A stretch of DNA of 64,000 bases, from NCBI GenBank assembly GCA_029961685.1, contig JARWKL010000008.1, forward strand, positions 7,194,501 to 7,258,500, given 5' to 3'. A program made the position numbers and the translations under genes. The stretch's first letter is position 1. Each line of letters starts with the position of its first letter. This stretch comes from Aristolochia californica (lineage: Eukaryota > Streptophyta > Magnoliopsida > Piperales > Aristolochiaceae). The notes below the pieces were generated by a model. It saw only the letters and a list, made by a program, of their open reading frames with translations, did not search any database and was not told the origin of the DNA. This document shows, one piece after another, positions 45,152 through 55,060 of the stretch.

Positions 45152-45456
45152 TAGGGGTATTTTTGTAATAATTTATATTAAACCCTAACAGGGTGAACCT
45201 TATTTAAGGGGTTAGAGTAATGAGAAAGACAAATATTGAGAATTAGGTTAAATCTAGCTTAAATGGGCTTGAGATCACCTTCTTGATCTCGAGGTTAGCG
45301 TTTTCCTCTAAAACTCATGTATTTTCTCATCCTCCTTTGATCTTCGTCTTCTCCATGTCTTCCTACTATCCCTACAGTAATGCATGGCAGACTCATAACC
45401 TGTGTCAGATCCAAGTTCCTCCCAACGAATCCTTATGTCAGATCCGGGACCGTAAC
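45152..45456 (+). repeat. G2 copy 1, 5'-truncated 3' LTR
   Basis: It matches the 5' LTR from TAGGGGTATTTTTG onward to the GACCGTAACA end (305 of 433 bp). The start of the LTR and the polypurine tract are missing. Confidence 0.87.
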
Positions 45457-45927
45457 AGCCTAATCAACGCCCTACGCTGAATCAGTATAGAGATCGACCT
45501 TGGCGGTAAGGTCGTCCTGGGGGTTGGAAAGGGGGCAAGAAGCTCCCCTCCTAAAGTTGTGGGGGCGGAACCCCCGCTCGGTCCACGATATATTACCTAT
45601 TGTTTCATTAACTAGTTTTTAAATTTTACTCTTTGTATGGCTATTGCCCTAATTTTCTCTTTTTAATCAAAGGGTGCCACTATTAGGGTTTCATCATCTC
45701 TGAGAGAGCTGGAATTGTAACTTGAGAGATTAGAAAAAAAACACTTGAAAATGTATGCAATTTCTCTTGTAAATTATTTCATATTTATAATGGATTAAAA
45801 CAACGACGAAAGACGTAATTTCACCTTGAGGCTAACTTGTATAAATCTTGTTGTATTTTCGTGCTTACTTTTTCTTTATTCTGCGATTATTATTATTGAT
45901 CTTGTTGGTTTGAAATTAGGTCTAACA
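45457..45927 (+). repeat. D-family LTR, 5'-truncated
   Basis: It starts GCCTAATCAACGCCC, lacking the first bases of the LTR, and ends GGTCTAACA. The centre matches 35389-35890, including the GC-rich block and TTAGGGTTTCAT. It abuts the G2 LTR end directly. Confidence 0.78.
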
Positions 45928-46009
45928 AATTATATCTTAACGGATATGGAAAGTTTTTCTTCAAAGAAGAGGGCATGATGGGATTAATTCATTGGCAGGA
46001 TTCATTGCG

Positions 46010-46041
<32 letters not shown>

Positions 46042-48084
46042 TAAATTTTTCTTGTTGGGCAAGGGTTAGATCCAAGTCGATCTTGTTCTCAAATATCCTT
46101 TAAATTAATTTAGAAAAATCTGATTAAACATAAATGGCAGATACCATAGCTAACCATGATAGAAGTTAAAAAACTAATTAAATGTAAAATGCATTGCATA
46201 CTCGGCTATACCCGAGTATATGACCTGTGTATAAGTGTGTATAAAAGCTACAGGAGCCTGTGATGTCTGTAGACATGGCAAAGAAAGCAGTTGCAATGAA
46301 GTAAAGAAACATGGGCAAAAGCAAGAGGAAAATTTTTTATCAAAAAAAAATTTTATTGTGGGTTAAAATTTAAGTAGAACAAAAAAGTCTCACCCTCTTT
46401 TATAGAATGTAACTTTCCAACGAGTTCAATCATGGAAGACCCGTTTTTGCTTCGAATATCCATTTTCACAGCAGAAACGAGCTAATTTTTTGACAGTTCT
46501 CACAGTAAAGCAGATGCACAGAATAAGAAACAAATAAAAGAGTGATTCATGCGGATAAGCTTCAACTGCACCGATCTAAATCATCCAATCCCACACTATT
46601 CTTTGACGGTCAGTGGCACTGATGCAATCCCACACTAATCCACTAGATCAGATCAACACTCATAACAGAGAAATGACTAGTAGAGTTTGAGAATAATATC
46701 AGGAAAAATGGAAGAGATGGTAGCCAAACAGTAACAGTAGTGAAATGCTTAAATGTAGGAATCTGTCTGACTAGTTATTTAAGAGCGGCATCTATGTGAA
46801 TAAATGTCTACAGTTTCTATTCTTTACCTCGCCGAACGACCATTACTCTCATTAAAGAAAGCCCACTGCCCCATTTCCTGCATTTACTCTTCTCAACAAA
46901 CTCTTAGAAAATCAGTCTGATGACGGAAACACCAGAGAAGAGAGGGAATTACTTCTTGAAAAAAAAAAAAAACGAAAGGAAAGAAGCCAGCAAGTAACTT
47001 CTGTAATGAAGAGAAGGAAGAATCTCGATTTTCTGGGTTTAACGCTACACAAACCTTTGGGTGCATCGGCAGAGAGAGATAGCGAGAAACAGGATGAAAG
47101 AGTACTAAGATATTGGCACGGCTCAATCAAACTGCACCTCTTGCTACGAGGGCTTTCTGAATGAACCGAGCCAACATCACAGTAACTGTTTCAACAGGAC
47201 TGCAATGCTTATCGTTCGTCATTTCTTCGACTGTTCGGAGATGCGGAATCAACTGGGAAGTTTAATGAGCAGGGCATTCTGAGAGGCTTGAGGAGAGTGT
47301 AGAGACTGGATTCTTCTGTGGAGAAGAAGCAAGCCGCAGCAGCAGCTTGAGCCAAGATCGAGATCGAGATCAGGATCGAGAGAGAGAAAGAGATAGAGGG
47401 GGAGACAGAGTACTCGAGAGGGGGAGGGAGGGAGGGAAGGGAATGTCTTGCTTGAATTTAAGAGGTTTGAGGTCTGCAACAGCATTTATCACCCTCGACT
47501 ACCAAACCAGAAGGACAGGCCGCAGCATTAATAGGAAACCGCTCCATAATACTTGCTCTCTCTCTCTCTCGTCAAAAACCAAAAACAAAGAATCGCAGAT
47601 TTGGTGGAAATACGGATCAAATTAATGAGAGAAGACAGATTCCAACTCGAGGAAGCCGGTCTCCATTTAAAGAAGGACGATTTCATTTAAGAAACTACGG
47701 CAGGATTACGATACCATGAGAAACCGAACTGTAACATAAATCACAGTTCTTTGGGAGAGTGTCTTATTTCCAAGTGATTCTCTAGACTCGTACTAACCAT
47801 TTTCACTTCCAAGCTTTCAAAATCAAAGTCCTCGTTTAATTTTTCTCCCGTTTTCAGTTTTTGTGTCTCAGCTTTCCCCCGGCCCTTCTCCGCAACTTCT
47901 CTTCTTTCTGTTCTGATTTTGTTGGGAAGATTGTTGGGAATGGCAATTAAGTCACTAATGCTCGTTTCATCGGTTATTTGCTGCTTTGAATCTCTTGAAT
48001 CAATCAATATTACAAGTGATTAATATTAATATTAACTTCACACTCCCGACTGCTTTCAAATTCTTGTAAATGTGAAAGAGGTGG
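45928..48084. other. non-repetitive-looking stretch, possible 5' region of a host gene
   Basis: No LTR or transposon motif. There is an (AT)n run at 46011-46037. On the minus strand, a CT-rich stretch (47571-47553), a pyrimidine-rich tract of CCCTCC type (47440-47405) and a short open frame from ATG 47222 (MTNDKHCSPVETVTVMLARF, ending at about 47127) look like the promoter, 5' UTR and first exon of a plant gene. I do not recognise the protein. Confidence 0.3.
46011..46037. repeat. (AT)n microsatellite
   Basis: Thirteen AT units. Confidence 0.9.
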
Positions 48085-48438
48085 TGTTATGGTCCCGGAT
48101 ATGAGACATAGATTCCTAGGGAGTAAGAAGAGGAAAACAAAATCAAGTCAAAAGGAAGCTTGAAAACCCTAGGTTCATTGAGGAGAAAGCACACCCCCTG
48201 AACTTGTTGAGGAGAACTTAAAACCCTTCTGTAACCTAAATCAATCATTTCCTTTCTCATTACTCTTACCTTTTAAATAGGGTTCACTCTTACAAGGTTT
48301 AAGATAAAATATTACAAAAGTACCATTATAAATAAAATATTTCAAAAATACCCTTATGGCCTATTAATTCTTTAACTGAAATAAAATAAAATAAATTAAA
48401 ATAATAATTAAAATAATAATATTATTATGTGCATAACA
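48085..48438 (-). repeat. G2 copy 2, 3' LTR
   Basis: TGTTATGGTCCCGGAT to ATGTGCATAACA on the plus strand, 354 bp. Confidence 0.9.
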
Positions 48439-48650
48439 TTACACCCTTCCTGGAGAAAGAGTTTGTCCTCAAGCTCAAAGGTAGGGATACATGCCTAAAC
48501 GTCGTCACATCTTCCCAAGTAGCATATGTGGCATCCGCGTCAACCCTCTGAACGACACAAGTGGTGTAAGTGCTGTAATGTAACACCTCGGATGGAGAGA
48601 ATGCGGTATTGAAACCCTACACTGGTTCCCCCTGTCGGCAAAAAGTTTCC
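48439..48650 (-). pseudogene. Ty3/gypsy pol C-terminal relic with chromodomain-like end
   Basis: On the minus strand YATWEDVTTF, and in a shifted frame LEDKLFLQEG, resemble the end of chromodomain-bearing gypsy integrases (typical ATWE ... LEDK pattern). It runs directly into the polypurine tract (AGGAAGGGTGTAA). This places G2 among the Ty3/gypsy chromoviruses. RT and integrase core are absent. Confidence 0.6.
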
Positions 48651-48960
48651 CTAGAATTTTTTTTTTTTTTTTGCTCTATGAGCATCAATCGTTGCAACAA
48701 ACCACCCGACGGTGAAGCAACCAAACAATAGGGTTGGTCAACCCACAGTTTGGATCTATCACCTGCTCCATGTGGGCAACCAGCAGGTTGTTCTGGTCAG
48801 AAGTATACCATGATTAGCCAACCAGGCGTTTCCCCCTAATTTGTTGAAAACAATGTGAGAATAAACCCACCAATGCGAAAAGTGAACAAACTGGTGCTAA
48901 AACTAGGCACTCCACTGCCATGAGCTTGATGAAGATGTCAAGAGAAGGTCCGAATGTGTT
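48651..48960. other. no recognised feature
   Basis: Lies between the gypsy pol tail and the V-PPase piece. It has a T run at 48658-48672; on the minus strand this is a poly-A that could mark the 3' end of a captured mRNA, but it is short. Confidence 0.35.
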
Positions 48961-49684
48961 CTACAGGGGCCCGCCTATAGTGTCACCGATCACTGCAGCT
49001 TTGAGGCATTCTGAACCTGTTAGTCCCAGTGACTGTGCATGCTCATAGGCACCAACTTCTATGTACTTCTTAGCATTATCCCAAGTACTGCCAGTATTAG
49101 AAGCAGAGATGGCAACAAGTGCACCATTATTTTCCCCCATCTGTAAGGCTGCACTGCCCACAACCTTCATGGTCATGGCAGAGAACCAGTATGGAAGCAT
49201 TGCATCCACAATCAACCCAATGAAGACTTTAGGTATCAAAACATCCACTAGGGAAATTTCAGCACGACTCACTAAGGTACCAAGGAGAGCAAAAGACACT
49301 AGGGTAGCTGAACCAATATCAAACCTCTGTCCAATAGCAGCAGTAGTGGGTCCAGCGACATCAAGGGCATCAATTCTGTCGCGTATCCTGTGACTCATGC
49401 CTATCATCTTAGCAATACTTCCAGCATTGTCACTAATGGGACCATTTGCATCAATGGCCAAACCAGTAGCAATGATGCTCAGCATTCCAAGAGCCATCAC
49501 AATGCCATACATGGCAGCAAGGCTGAAGTTGATAAAAATGCTGACAACAATAGCAAAATTGGAAATAATGACAAACTTATATCCCAAAGCAAGCCTAACG
49601 TTCACATTTGTGGCAGCGCCTGTCCGATAGGAACTAGTAACATCATGGACAGGGTTGTAAGCATTGCTTGTGTAATACTACTTC
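48961..49684 (-). pseudogene. vacuolar H+-translocating pyrophosphatase cDNA fragment
   Basis: V-PPase pumps protons into the vacuole using pyrophosphate. On the minus strand: [110 protein letters not shown]; then a deletion of about 60 residues and [38 protein letters not shown] and a stop. The main frame (49605-48961) is open for 214 codons. Several membrane helices and the GPISDNAG motif remain, but both ends are missing. Intron-free. Confidence 0.94.
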
Positions 49685-50184
49685 CATGAAGGTTCATAGC
49701 CAAAGAGGAGCATTTCATCAACTGTGTGAATTGCACACTCTTCTAGATCTACTTTAGCAAATTCACTAATCAATGATGATCAGGTGACAACATTAGGATG
49801 AACACCATCTGAGACCGTCTCTTCTTGTATTTCCCGTGCTAATTGCCACATTGTGGCCTCTACAGAAACCTTTATAATTGTGCTATAGGGGATGACATGC
49901 AATCTGCAAGCCCCAACTAATTTTACTTCCTCATATTTGTCTTGTGCCCTTAGTACACTCCCAGCCAGACAATAAGCATTTAGGAGGATGGTATATGTCA
50001 CCAAATCAGCAAGGACATGTAATATTTGCATTTGATTGTAGATATGCATTGTATAGGGCAAACGACGTCGATTCACATTCATGAGGATTAACTTAATAAA
50101 ATCTTGCACAAAGCTTCCATACCTGATTATGTTCTCACAAATAACAACATACTTCTTCTGTCGAAGTATTTTCTCCATCCGCAA
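49685..50184 (-). pseudogene. P-type PPR protein fragment
   Basis: Pentatricopeptide-repeat proteins bind organellar RNA. Three to four repeats are visible: IYNQMQILHVLADLVTYTIL-LNAYCLAG, YEEVKLVGACRLHVIPYSTI, EIQEETVSDGVHPNVV and, after a stop, SSLISEFAKVDLEECAIHTV-DEMLLFGYEPSW. The last repeat joins the V-PPase piece with no gap. The frame is open from 50184 to 49780. Confidence 0.82.
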
Positions 50185-50244
50185 ACCAATATGGTTTAGG
50201 CTTGAGTTGGCAGCAACAACGTTGCTATAATTCTTTTGAGAGGA

Positions 50245-50765
50245 CTAACAAAGAGCAATTAGTGCTCTCTCGTGAATTGTTGTAGCAGCAGTGGGGAAGG
50301 TGGTGTTCATTGCCTCGGCAAGTTGAAGCCTTCCCATTGAAATAGAAATTTGCTTGATTTCATCCCTGCACCTAGCTCTTGTCTGAATACTTCTTAGCTT
50401 TCCTACATATATCGGGCACGCACCAAGAGCATTCCAGAACATATCCTCGGTAGTCCATCCCCTTCTGAGAACAAAACCATGACAAGACTGCCCACTTTGA
50501 GTGTCCCCTCTCCGACAAGCAATAGATGACACATCCGGTTGAAGACCACTTTCTGTCATCCCACTGAAAAATTTTGGTTTAGTTATTGGGTCATCTTGTT
50601 GTTCATATGTAGCGAGCATATAGTTCCATGTTACCAGATCTCTGTGTGCCATGTCATCATATACTTGGTAGGCCTCTCCTGCCCAACCCAGTGTTGCATA
50701 ACTATGAATCAATGCATTGGACTCAAAAGCTTCAAATTCAAAACCAAGACGTGCAGTGCTTGCTC
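50245..50765 (-). pseudogene. PLS-type PPR protein fragment
   Basis: On the minus strand: GFEFEAFESNALIHSYATLG, VYDDMAHRDLVTWNYMLATY, GLQPDVSSIAC, GQSCHGFVLRRG and EDMFWNALG. The pattern (SNALIHSYA, RDLVTWN, HGFVL) is that of PCMP/PLS PPR proteins, which differ from the P-type piece next to it, so it comes from a second gene. Frame 50712-50245 is open; the end is not PPR-like. Confidence 0.8.
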
Positions 50766-51279
50766 CTGGTAGAACTCATGAAATTTTGCATACCATTTCA
50801 TCATAAAAACAGAGAACCGAGAGTTCCCAGAGGGAATACTCCTATCCGCTATTCTCTCAAACACCTTCTCTATGGATTTGATAAACTGAGTTGGAGTGTC
50901 AATCCCATCCCTTCCAAACCCACCCTGATTTTTGTAAGGACGTCAATTCAAATAACAGCTCTTTGGATTTGCACTTCATCACTTCGGCGGTACCTCCCTT
51001 GAATCCATAAGGTTTTCTACCCATGGCATGATCTTGCAAATAACCATAAGTGCCAGAATGAACATTGTGGCCACCAGGAGCCTGTCCTCTCTATAATACA
51101 ACGACAATGTTCAATTTTTGTTCCTCTTTGCAGGCTGCTGGAATAAGAGAGCTTGTTCCCAAGTTGTTGCAGTCTGCCGAAAGAAGGGAGGTTATGCCCA
51201 AGTCGGTTTTCCATTTGGAGGTCGAGAGTGGGAGTGACAACAAGAGACTGATCTATTCCCAATGGTGAGCAGCAGCCAT
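50766..51279 (-). other. unidentified piece in G2 copy 2
   Basis: Minus-strand frames read GGHNVHSGTYGYLQDHAMGR and KPYGFKGGTAEVMKCKSKEL, apparently coding, but I do not recognise them. A TTTGCAG before an open stretch on the plus strand near 51133 looks like a splice acceptor but is more likely chance. Confidence 0.35.
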
Positions 51280-51852
51280 ATGGGGCTTCATCGCTTGGAT
51301 TTTTTCTGAGACAGTGTCAAATTGGAAATTTTCCGTCTTCTGTTATGGGAGACATTCTGCTGGCCGTGAGAAGGGATTTTTTGATCGAATCCACATCTGC
51401 CATTACTGACGAGGTTTTGGCAAAATACCCTTCCGATTTCCCAAAATCTGGGTCCCAGCCGTCTAATTGCAGAAGGTCTGAGTCCGAATTCAGATTTTTT
51501 TCCTTCTAGGAGATTTCCATGGTTCCCGGTTTCGGCTTTGAGGACGTACCCAAATCATCCAGTGCCAACGAGGTTTTGGCCGAATACCCCTCTGATTTCG
51601 GATTTCCAGGGCCTCTGCCATTTGATTCCCATGATAGGGAAATTAAATTTGTATGGCCCGTCGATAAACTTTCTTGCTCGGAAGAGTTGAAATTTTCTGG
51701 CCCTTGGCCTTTCTGCCGGTCCAACACAGCGTCTACGGCAGCGAGTTTCTCCCTTGCAAAACGTTCCATGGAAGCTGCTAACGATGTGTATTTCTTCCAA
51801 TTTCTTACACATAGCAATCTATTTTTCTTGGGATATAGAATAGTCCATTGTG
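51280..51852 (-). pseudogene. G2 copy 2 gag-like leader, decayed
   Basis: It lies in the same place as the frame at 42330-43130 of copy 1 and shares the SEGYSA / SEGYFA motif (about 51595 and 51440). Frames are interrupted by a stop near 51507 and a frameshift near the start. A short basic segment (MERFAREKLAAVDAVLDRQK) may be a helix. Confidence 0.55.
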
Positions 51853-51858
51853 TTCCCA

Positions 51859-51871
51859 CTCTGATTCCAGT
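51859..51871 (-). other. primer-binding site, mutated
   Basis: Element sense ACTGGAATCAGAGT; one or two changes from the perfect site of copy 1. Confidence 0.75.
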
Positions 51872-52225
51872 TGTTATGGTCCTGGATCTAACACATGGAT
51901 TCGTAGGGAGGAAGAAGAAGAAGGCGAAAATCAAGCCAAAGGGAAGCTTGAAAACCCTAGGTTTGTTAAGGAGAACGCACACCCATGAGCTCGTTGAGGA
52001 GAACTCAAAACCCTTCTTTAACCTAAATCGATCCTTTCCTTTCTCATTACTCTTACCCTTTAAATCGGGTTCACCCTTACAAGGTTTAAGATAAAATATT
52101 ACAAAAATACCCTTATAAATGAAATATTCCAAAAATGCCCATGTGGCCTATTAATTCTTTAACTGAAAAAATAAAGTAAATTAAAGAAAAATAATTAAAA
52201 TAATAATTTTATTGCATGAATAACA
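51872..52225 (-). repeat. G2 copy 2, 5' LTR
   Basis: TGTTATGGTCCTGGATC to GCATGAATAACA on the plus strand, 354 bp, same length as its partner. Confidence 0.9.
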
Positions 52226-52511
52226 TATTGATTAGCCAAATAATCACCAAAGTATCATTTTTCAACCATTTGTTATAAAAAATATCATCTTCATCAATAT
52301 GTGGTCCTCGGGTGGTGAGGTGACCAAGTAGGTCTTTTGTTATAAGGAACCCTCGAACCGATATGGACCAACTCATAAAATTTGATACCTCACATAAGGG
52401 TATGGTGGTAATTTTTAGTATATCACTTTTGATATTCATATTCTCTTCAGCCATGATAGGCCCTTCTTCCAAAAAATTTAATAATAACAACAAGTAGTAC
52501 TCTTCAAACAA
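52226..52511 (-). pseudogene. copia gag N-terminus (third element)
   Basis: From ATG at about 52455 on the minus strand: NMNIKSDILKITTIPLCEVS, NFMSWSISVRGFLITKDLLG, IDEDDIFYNKWLKNDTLVII and WLIN, clearly related to copia-A gag (NKSDILRITTIPLRGLSNYM) but diverged. It is cut at WLIN by the G2 copy 2 LTR. Confidence 0.85.
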
Positions 52512-52949
52512 CTCGATGTATGGGGAATTTTATCATTGATGCTAAATTATTATTCTGATTATTTTTCCTCTAATACCAATAAAAATAGACTCAATAACAA
52601 TCTTTTATATTAGGGGACTCTTGTTCCCATGAAGTTTTTTTCCAACAATCTGATTATGGACTGGTCTCAGTTAACAGAATTTCCAAACTGACAAAATTGT
52701 TTTGATAAGTTCTTCTGGATAGAGAGGCATGCATATCCATAATATAATAAGATGAAAGCATTTACCTACTCATCTTTAAATCATCTTCTAAATTCAGAAA
52801 CCAGTAACATGAAGAAAAATAAATTTTACACACTTATCTCACGGCTTGTGATCTTCCTTCACAAAAGAGCCTTCTTTGAGTGGTGTTGATCATCACTTAT
52901 TTAGTGCATTCCTTTGATGAGGGATCCTAAACTTAATGCTCTGATACCA
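52512..52949 (-). mobile_element. copia leader and primer site
   Basis: AT-rich leader ending in TGCTCTGATACCA (52937-52949), the reverse of the tRNA-Met primer site, directly beside the LTR at 52950. Confidence 0.75.
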
Positions 52950-53468
52950 TGTTGAATTTATGATCCCTTTTCCAATATTTCAAGTAAGAGAACTAAGAAA
53001 GAAAAATAAGAAAAGGGAAGAAGAGCTCTCAAGTAGAGCTCAAGAAGGAGATGTGTAACTTGATTAATCCCGAATTACAACACCTCTATTTATAGTAGAG
53101 GAAGAGATAGAGTCCTTATACAATTAGCCTTTCAATCTCCTAATTACATTCTAACTCTAACTCTCTAAGATAAGTTTGTTCAAAACAATCTACTAGAAGA
53201 CTAATATGAGTTGAACTAGAACTCTTTCTTCAATCATGTGAATATAATGGAGGAGGCCAGCTCGTGGCCTTATCCTTGGGGGTTCATCATGATCTTCCAG
53301 CTTATCTTGATAAGGTTACTAACTCGTGGGATATTTGTGGGTCCCACTTGATCTTCAAGTCTTCTAACTCATTTCGGCTTGTGCTTCTTAACTCCTTAAC
53401 TCGTGCTAGCTTGGGTGAGGACTCTTCTTGGTGTCCCACATCCTCATGGTGGGTCCCATATTATAACA
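52950..53468 (-). repeat. copia 5' LTR (third element)
   Basis: TGTTGAATTTATGATCCC to CATATTATAACA on the plus strand, 519 bp. It has a TATA-like ACCTCTATTTATAGTAG segment near 53088-53104 resembling the family-B LTR promoter. Confidence 0.75.
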
Positions 53469-54203
53469 TTGAACAACCAAAGCTACCGGTTCAGTCCTTC
53501 GAACAACCATGGTTGAGTTCTCTGTCGTCTCACGTGTAGTCCCTCGGCTTCGCTACTTCTCTTCTTGTACAATAGAAGAGTAAACTTTGGCAACATCAAG
53601 AAGTGGACTCATCAATAGAATTTACCCTCAGATTGCACTTTAGGACTCATTGAGTCCCATGAGAAATTGTATTAGTTTGCGTCTTTTATGGTCTGTCCCA
53701 CAAGAGCAAACGGTGTCATTATAGGATCCTAGTTTATCCCATAATCTTTTAATCTTTGTGTAATAAGCCGCGACAGTCATCTGATCTTGAGCAAGACAAG
53801 CAATGTCCCTCTCAATATGAAAAATACTAGAGGTATTGCTTTGAGAAAAATGATCCCAAATGTCTTCCCATACCTTCTGGGCGGTGGTAAAAAAAATGAT
53901 GTTGTCTACAAGATCTGGTGCGAGTGAATTGAGAATCCAAGAGATGATCATATCATTGCATTTTCTCCATGAAACATAGTCCTATGGTTTGGTTGTGGTA
54001 GATGGAAATATGGTGGTTCCTTCCATGAACCCTAACTTGGATTTTTCATTCAAAGAAATCATCATGGCTCCACACCATGTCGAATAATTATCCCCATTGA
54101 GAGTTTTGGAAACAAGTACCATTCCTGGATGATCGAAATGGTGAATAAAATATGGATTGGCAGCATCAAGCTTGCCTCCATTCGAACCTTGATCGTTTTC
54201 CAT
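53469..54203 (-). pseudogene. copia gag (fourth element)
   Basis: From ATG 54203 on the minus strand: NPYFIHHFDHPGMVLVSKTL, NGDNYSTWCGAMMISLNEKS, KLGFMEGT; after a stop near 53984, CNDMIISWILNSLAPDLVDN, VWEDIWDHFSQSN, AYYTKIKRLWDKLGSY and LIQFLMGLNES. It is a standard UBN2-type plant copia gag, distinct from copia-A. Further stops follow, and matching sequence reaches 53469 where it meets the third element's LTR. Confidence 0.88.
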
Positions 54204-54757
54204 GACGACGGGAAACGGTGATAAAAGGAGGGCAAAGAAAAATTTACCCCAAGTGGCACTGGATAGTAGAAAACTAGGGTCTGAGTTGATTCGACAGAAA
54301 AGCTGGTGCGGCTCGGCTGGTCTGGTCCAATCTTGACTTGGCTCGGCTTAGCTCATCTCGGCTTTGCTTGGATCATCTCGGTTGAGTCTAGCAGAACACG
54401 CTGATTTAAATCAGCGCAACACCTAGCTTGGTGTTGTAAATCGCGTTTTCGTTCTCGCTCTCGCTTTCGAGCATAGTGAGAGAAGAAATAAATAGTGGGA
54501 GAATGGGGCTCAACGGACGATGGTGAATGGCAGCGAACGTTGGTGAATGGCTGCAAACAGTGGACAAAAATGCTGACAAGCAAACAATAGAGAATGACGA
54601 GGTATAGCTTGACAAACGGTGGCGAAGAACTCGGCAAAATTTATGAGAGAAGGAAGCGAAAGGCAGAGAGAAGAAAAAAACTAAAATACTCAACCTCATG
54701 GCCAGATGAGGGAGCAAGATCAACAAAGACAAGGTAGAGGGCCTGTTCTGATACCAT
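54204..54757 (-). mobile_element. leader and primer site of fourth copia element
   Basis: The primer site (TTCTGATACCA on the plus strand, 54747-54757) is mutated at one base. The leader contains CTCGGCT/TTGGCTCGG repeats near 54310-54390. Confidence 0.7.
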
Positions 54758-55060
54758 ATGAAATCAAGTAAGTGTATTTTTTTGTGTACTAATTTATATT
54801 GAATAGAGAGGTAATTTATATAAGAGTTTTATAATCTATAATTGTGAATCTCGTGATTTTATATAATCCATTTATAATGGAGGATAACTTCAACCTTGAG
54901 CTTATTGTTGATTTCAACTGTGATTTTCTCACTAGGTCCTCTCAATAACTGGTTCACCAAGCTCAAACTACATATCGTCACATCAATGAAACTAAAATTT
55001 TTTGTTGGAAAGATAATATAATAAACTCACATAACTTTAATAAACCTAAGTTAAATTTGG
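54758..55060 (-). repeat. 5' LTR of fourth copia element, right limit uncertain
   Basis: It starts directly after the primer site (TATGAAATCAAG, with TG changed to TA). Nothing in the window gives a second copy, so the outer end is a guess. Confidence 0.45.

Larger units (their letters stand above)
41874..45456 (+). mobile_element. G2 LTR element copy 1 carrying captured host cDNAs
   Basis: 5' LTR 41874-42306 (433 bp, TGTTATGCACAC to GAGACCGTAACA), primer site, a gag-like frame, then a chain of host-derived pieces in sense orientation: xylose isomerase (43332-43880), endoplasmin (43933-44238), an unidentified part (44239-44712) and vacuolar sorting receptor (44713-45150). A 3' LTR lacking its first ~128 bp (45152-45456) follows directly. 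No protease, RT or integrase is present, so it is non-autonomous. Ty3/gypsy membership is inferred from copy 2. Confidence 0.88.
48085..52225 (-). mobile_element. G2 LTR element copy 2 carrying captured host cDNAs
   Basis: LTRs of equal length (354 bp; 3' LTR 48085-48438, 5' LTR 51872-52225), a primer site (51859-51871, GGAATCAGAG in element sense), a decayed gag-like leader (about 51280-51852), then unidentified sequence, two PPR pieces, a V-PPase piece, and a gypsy pol tail with a chromodomain-like relic before the 3' LTR. All host pieces share the element's direction. The flanks (GGTGG and TATTG) do not match, and only the right flank is copia gag, so one end has been rearranged. Confidence 0.88.

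Noticed and set aside
47347..47625. Arg-Asp-Glu-rich frame on the plus strand
   Set aside because: It reads the GAGATCGAGATC and GAGAGA tracts; composition is that of a simple repeat and no protein family fits.
51100..51270. Plus-strand exon after TTTGCAG near 51133
   Set aside because: The frame is short and unrecognised and lies antisense to the surrounding G2 cargo; the acceptor-like string can occur by chance.
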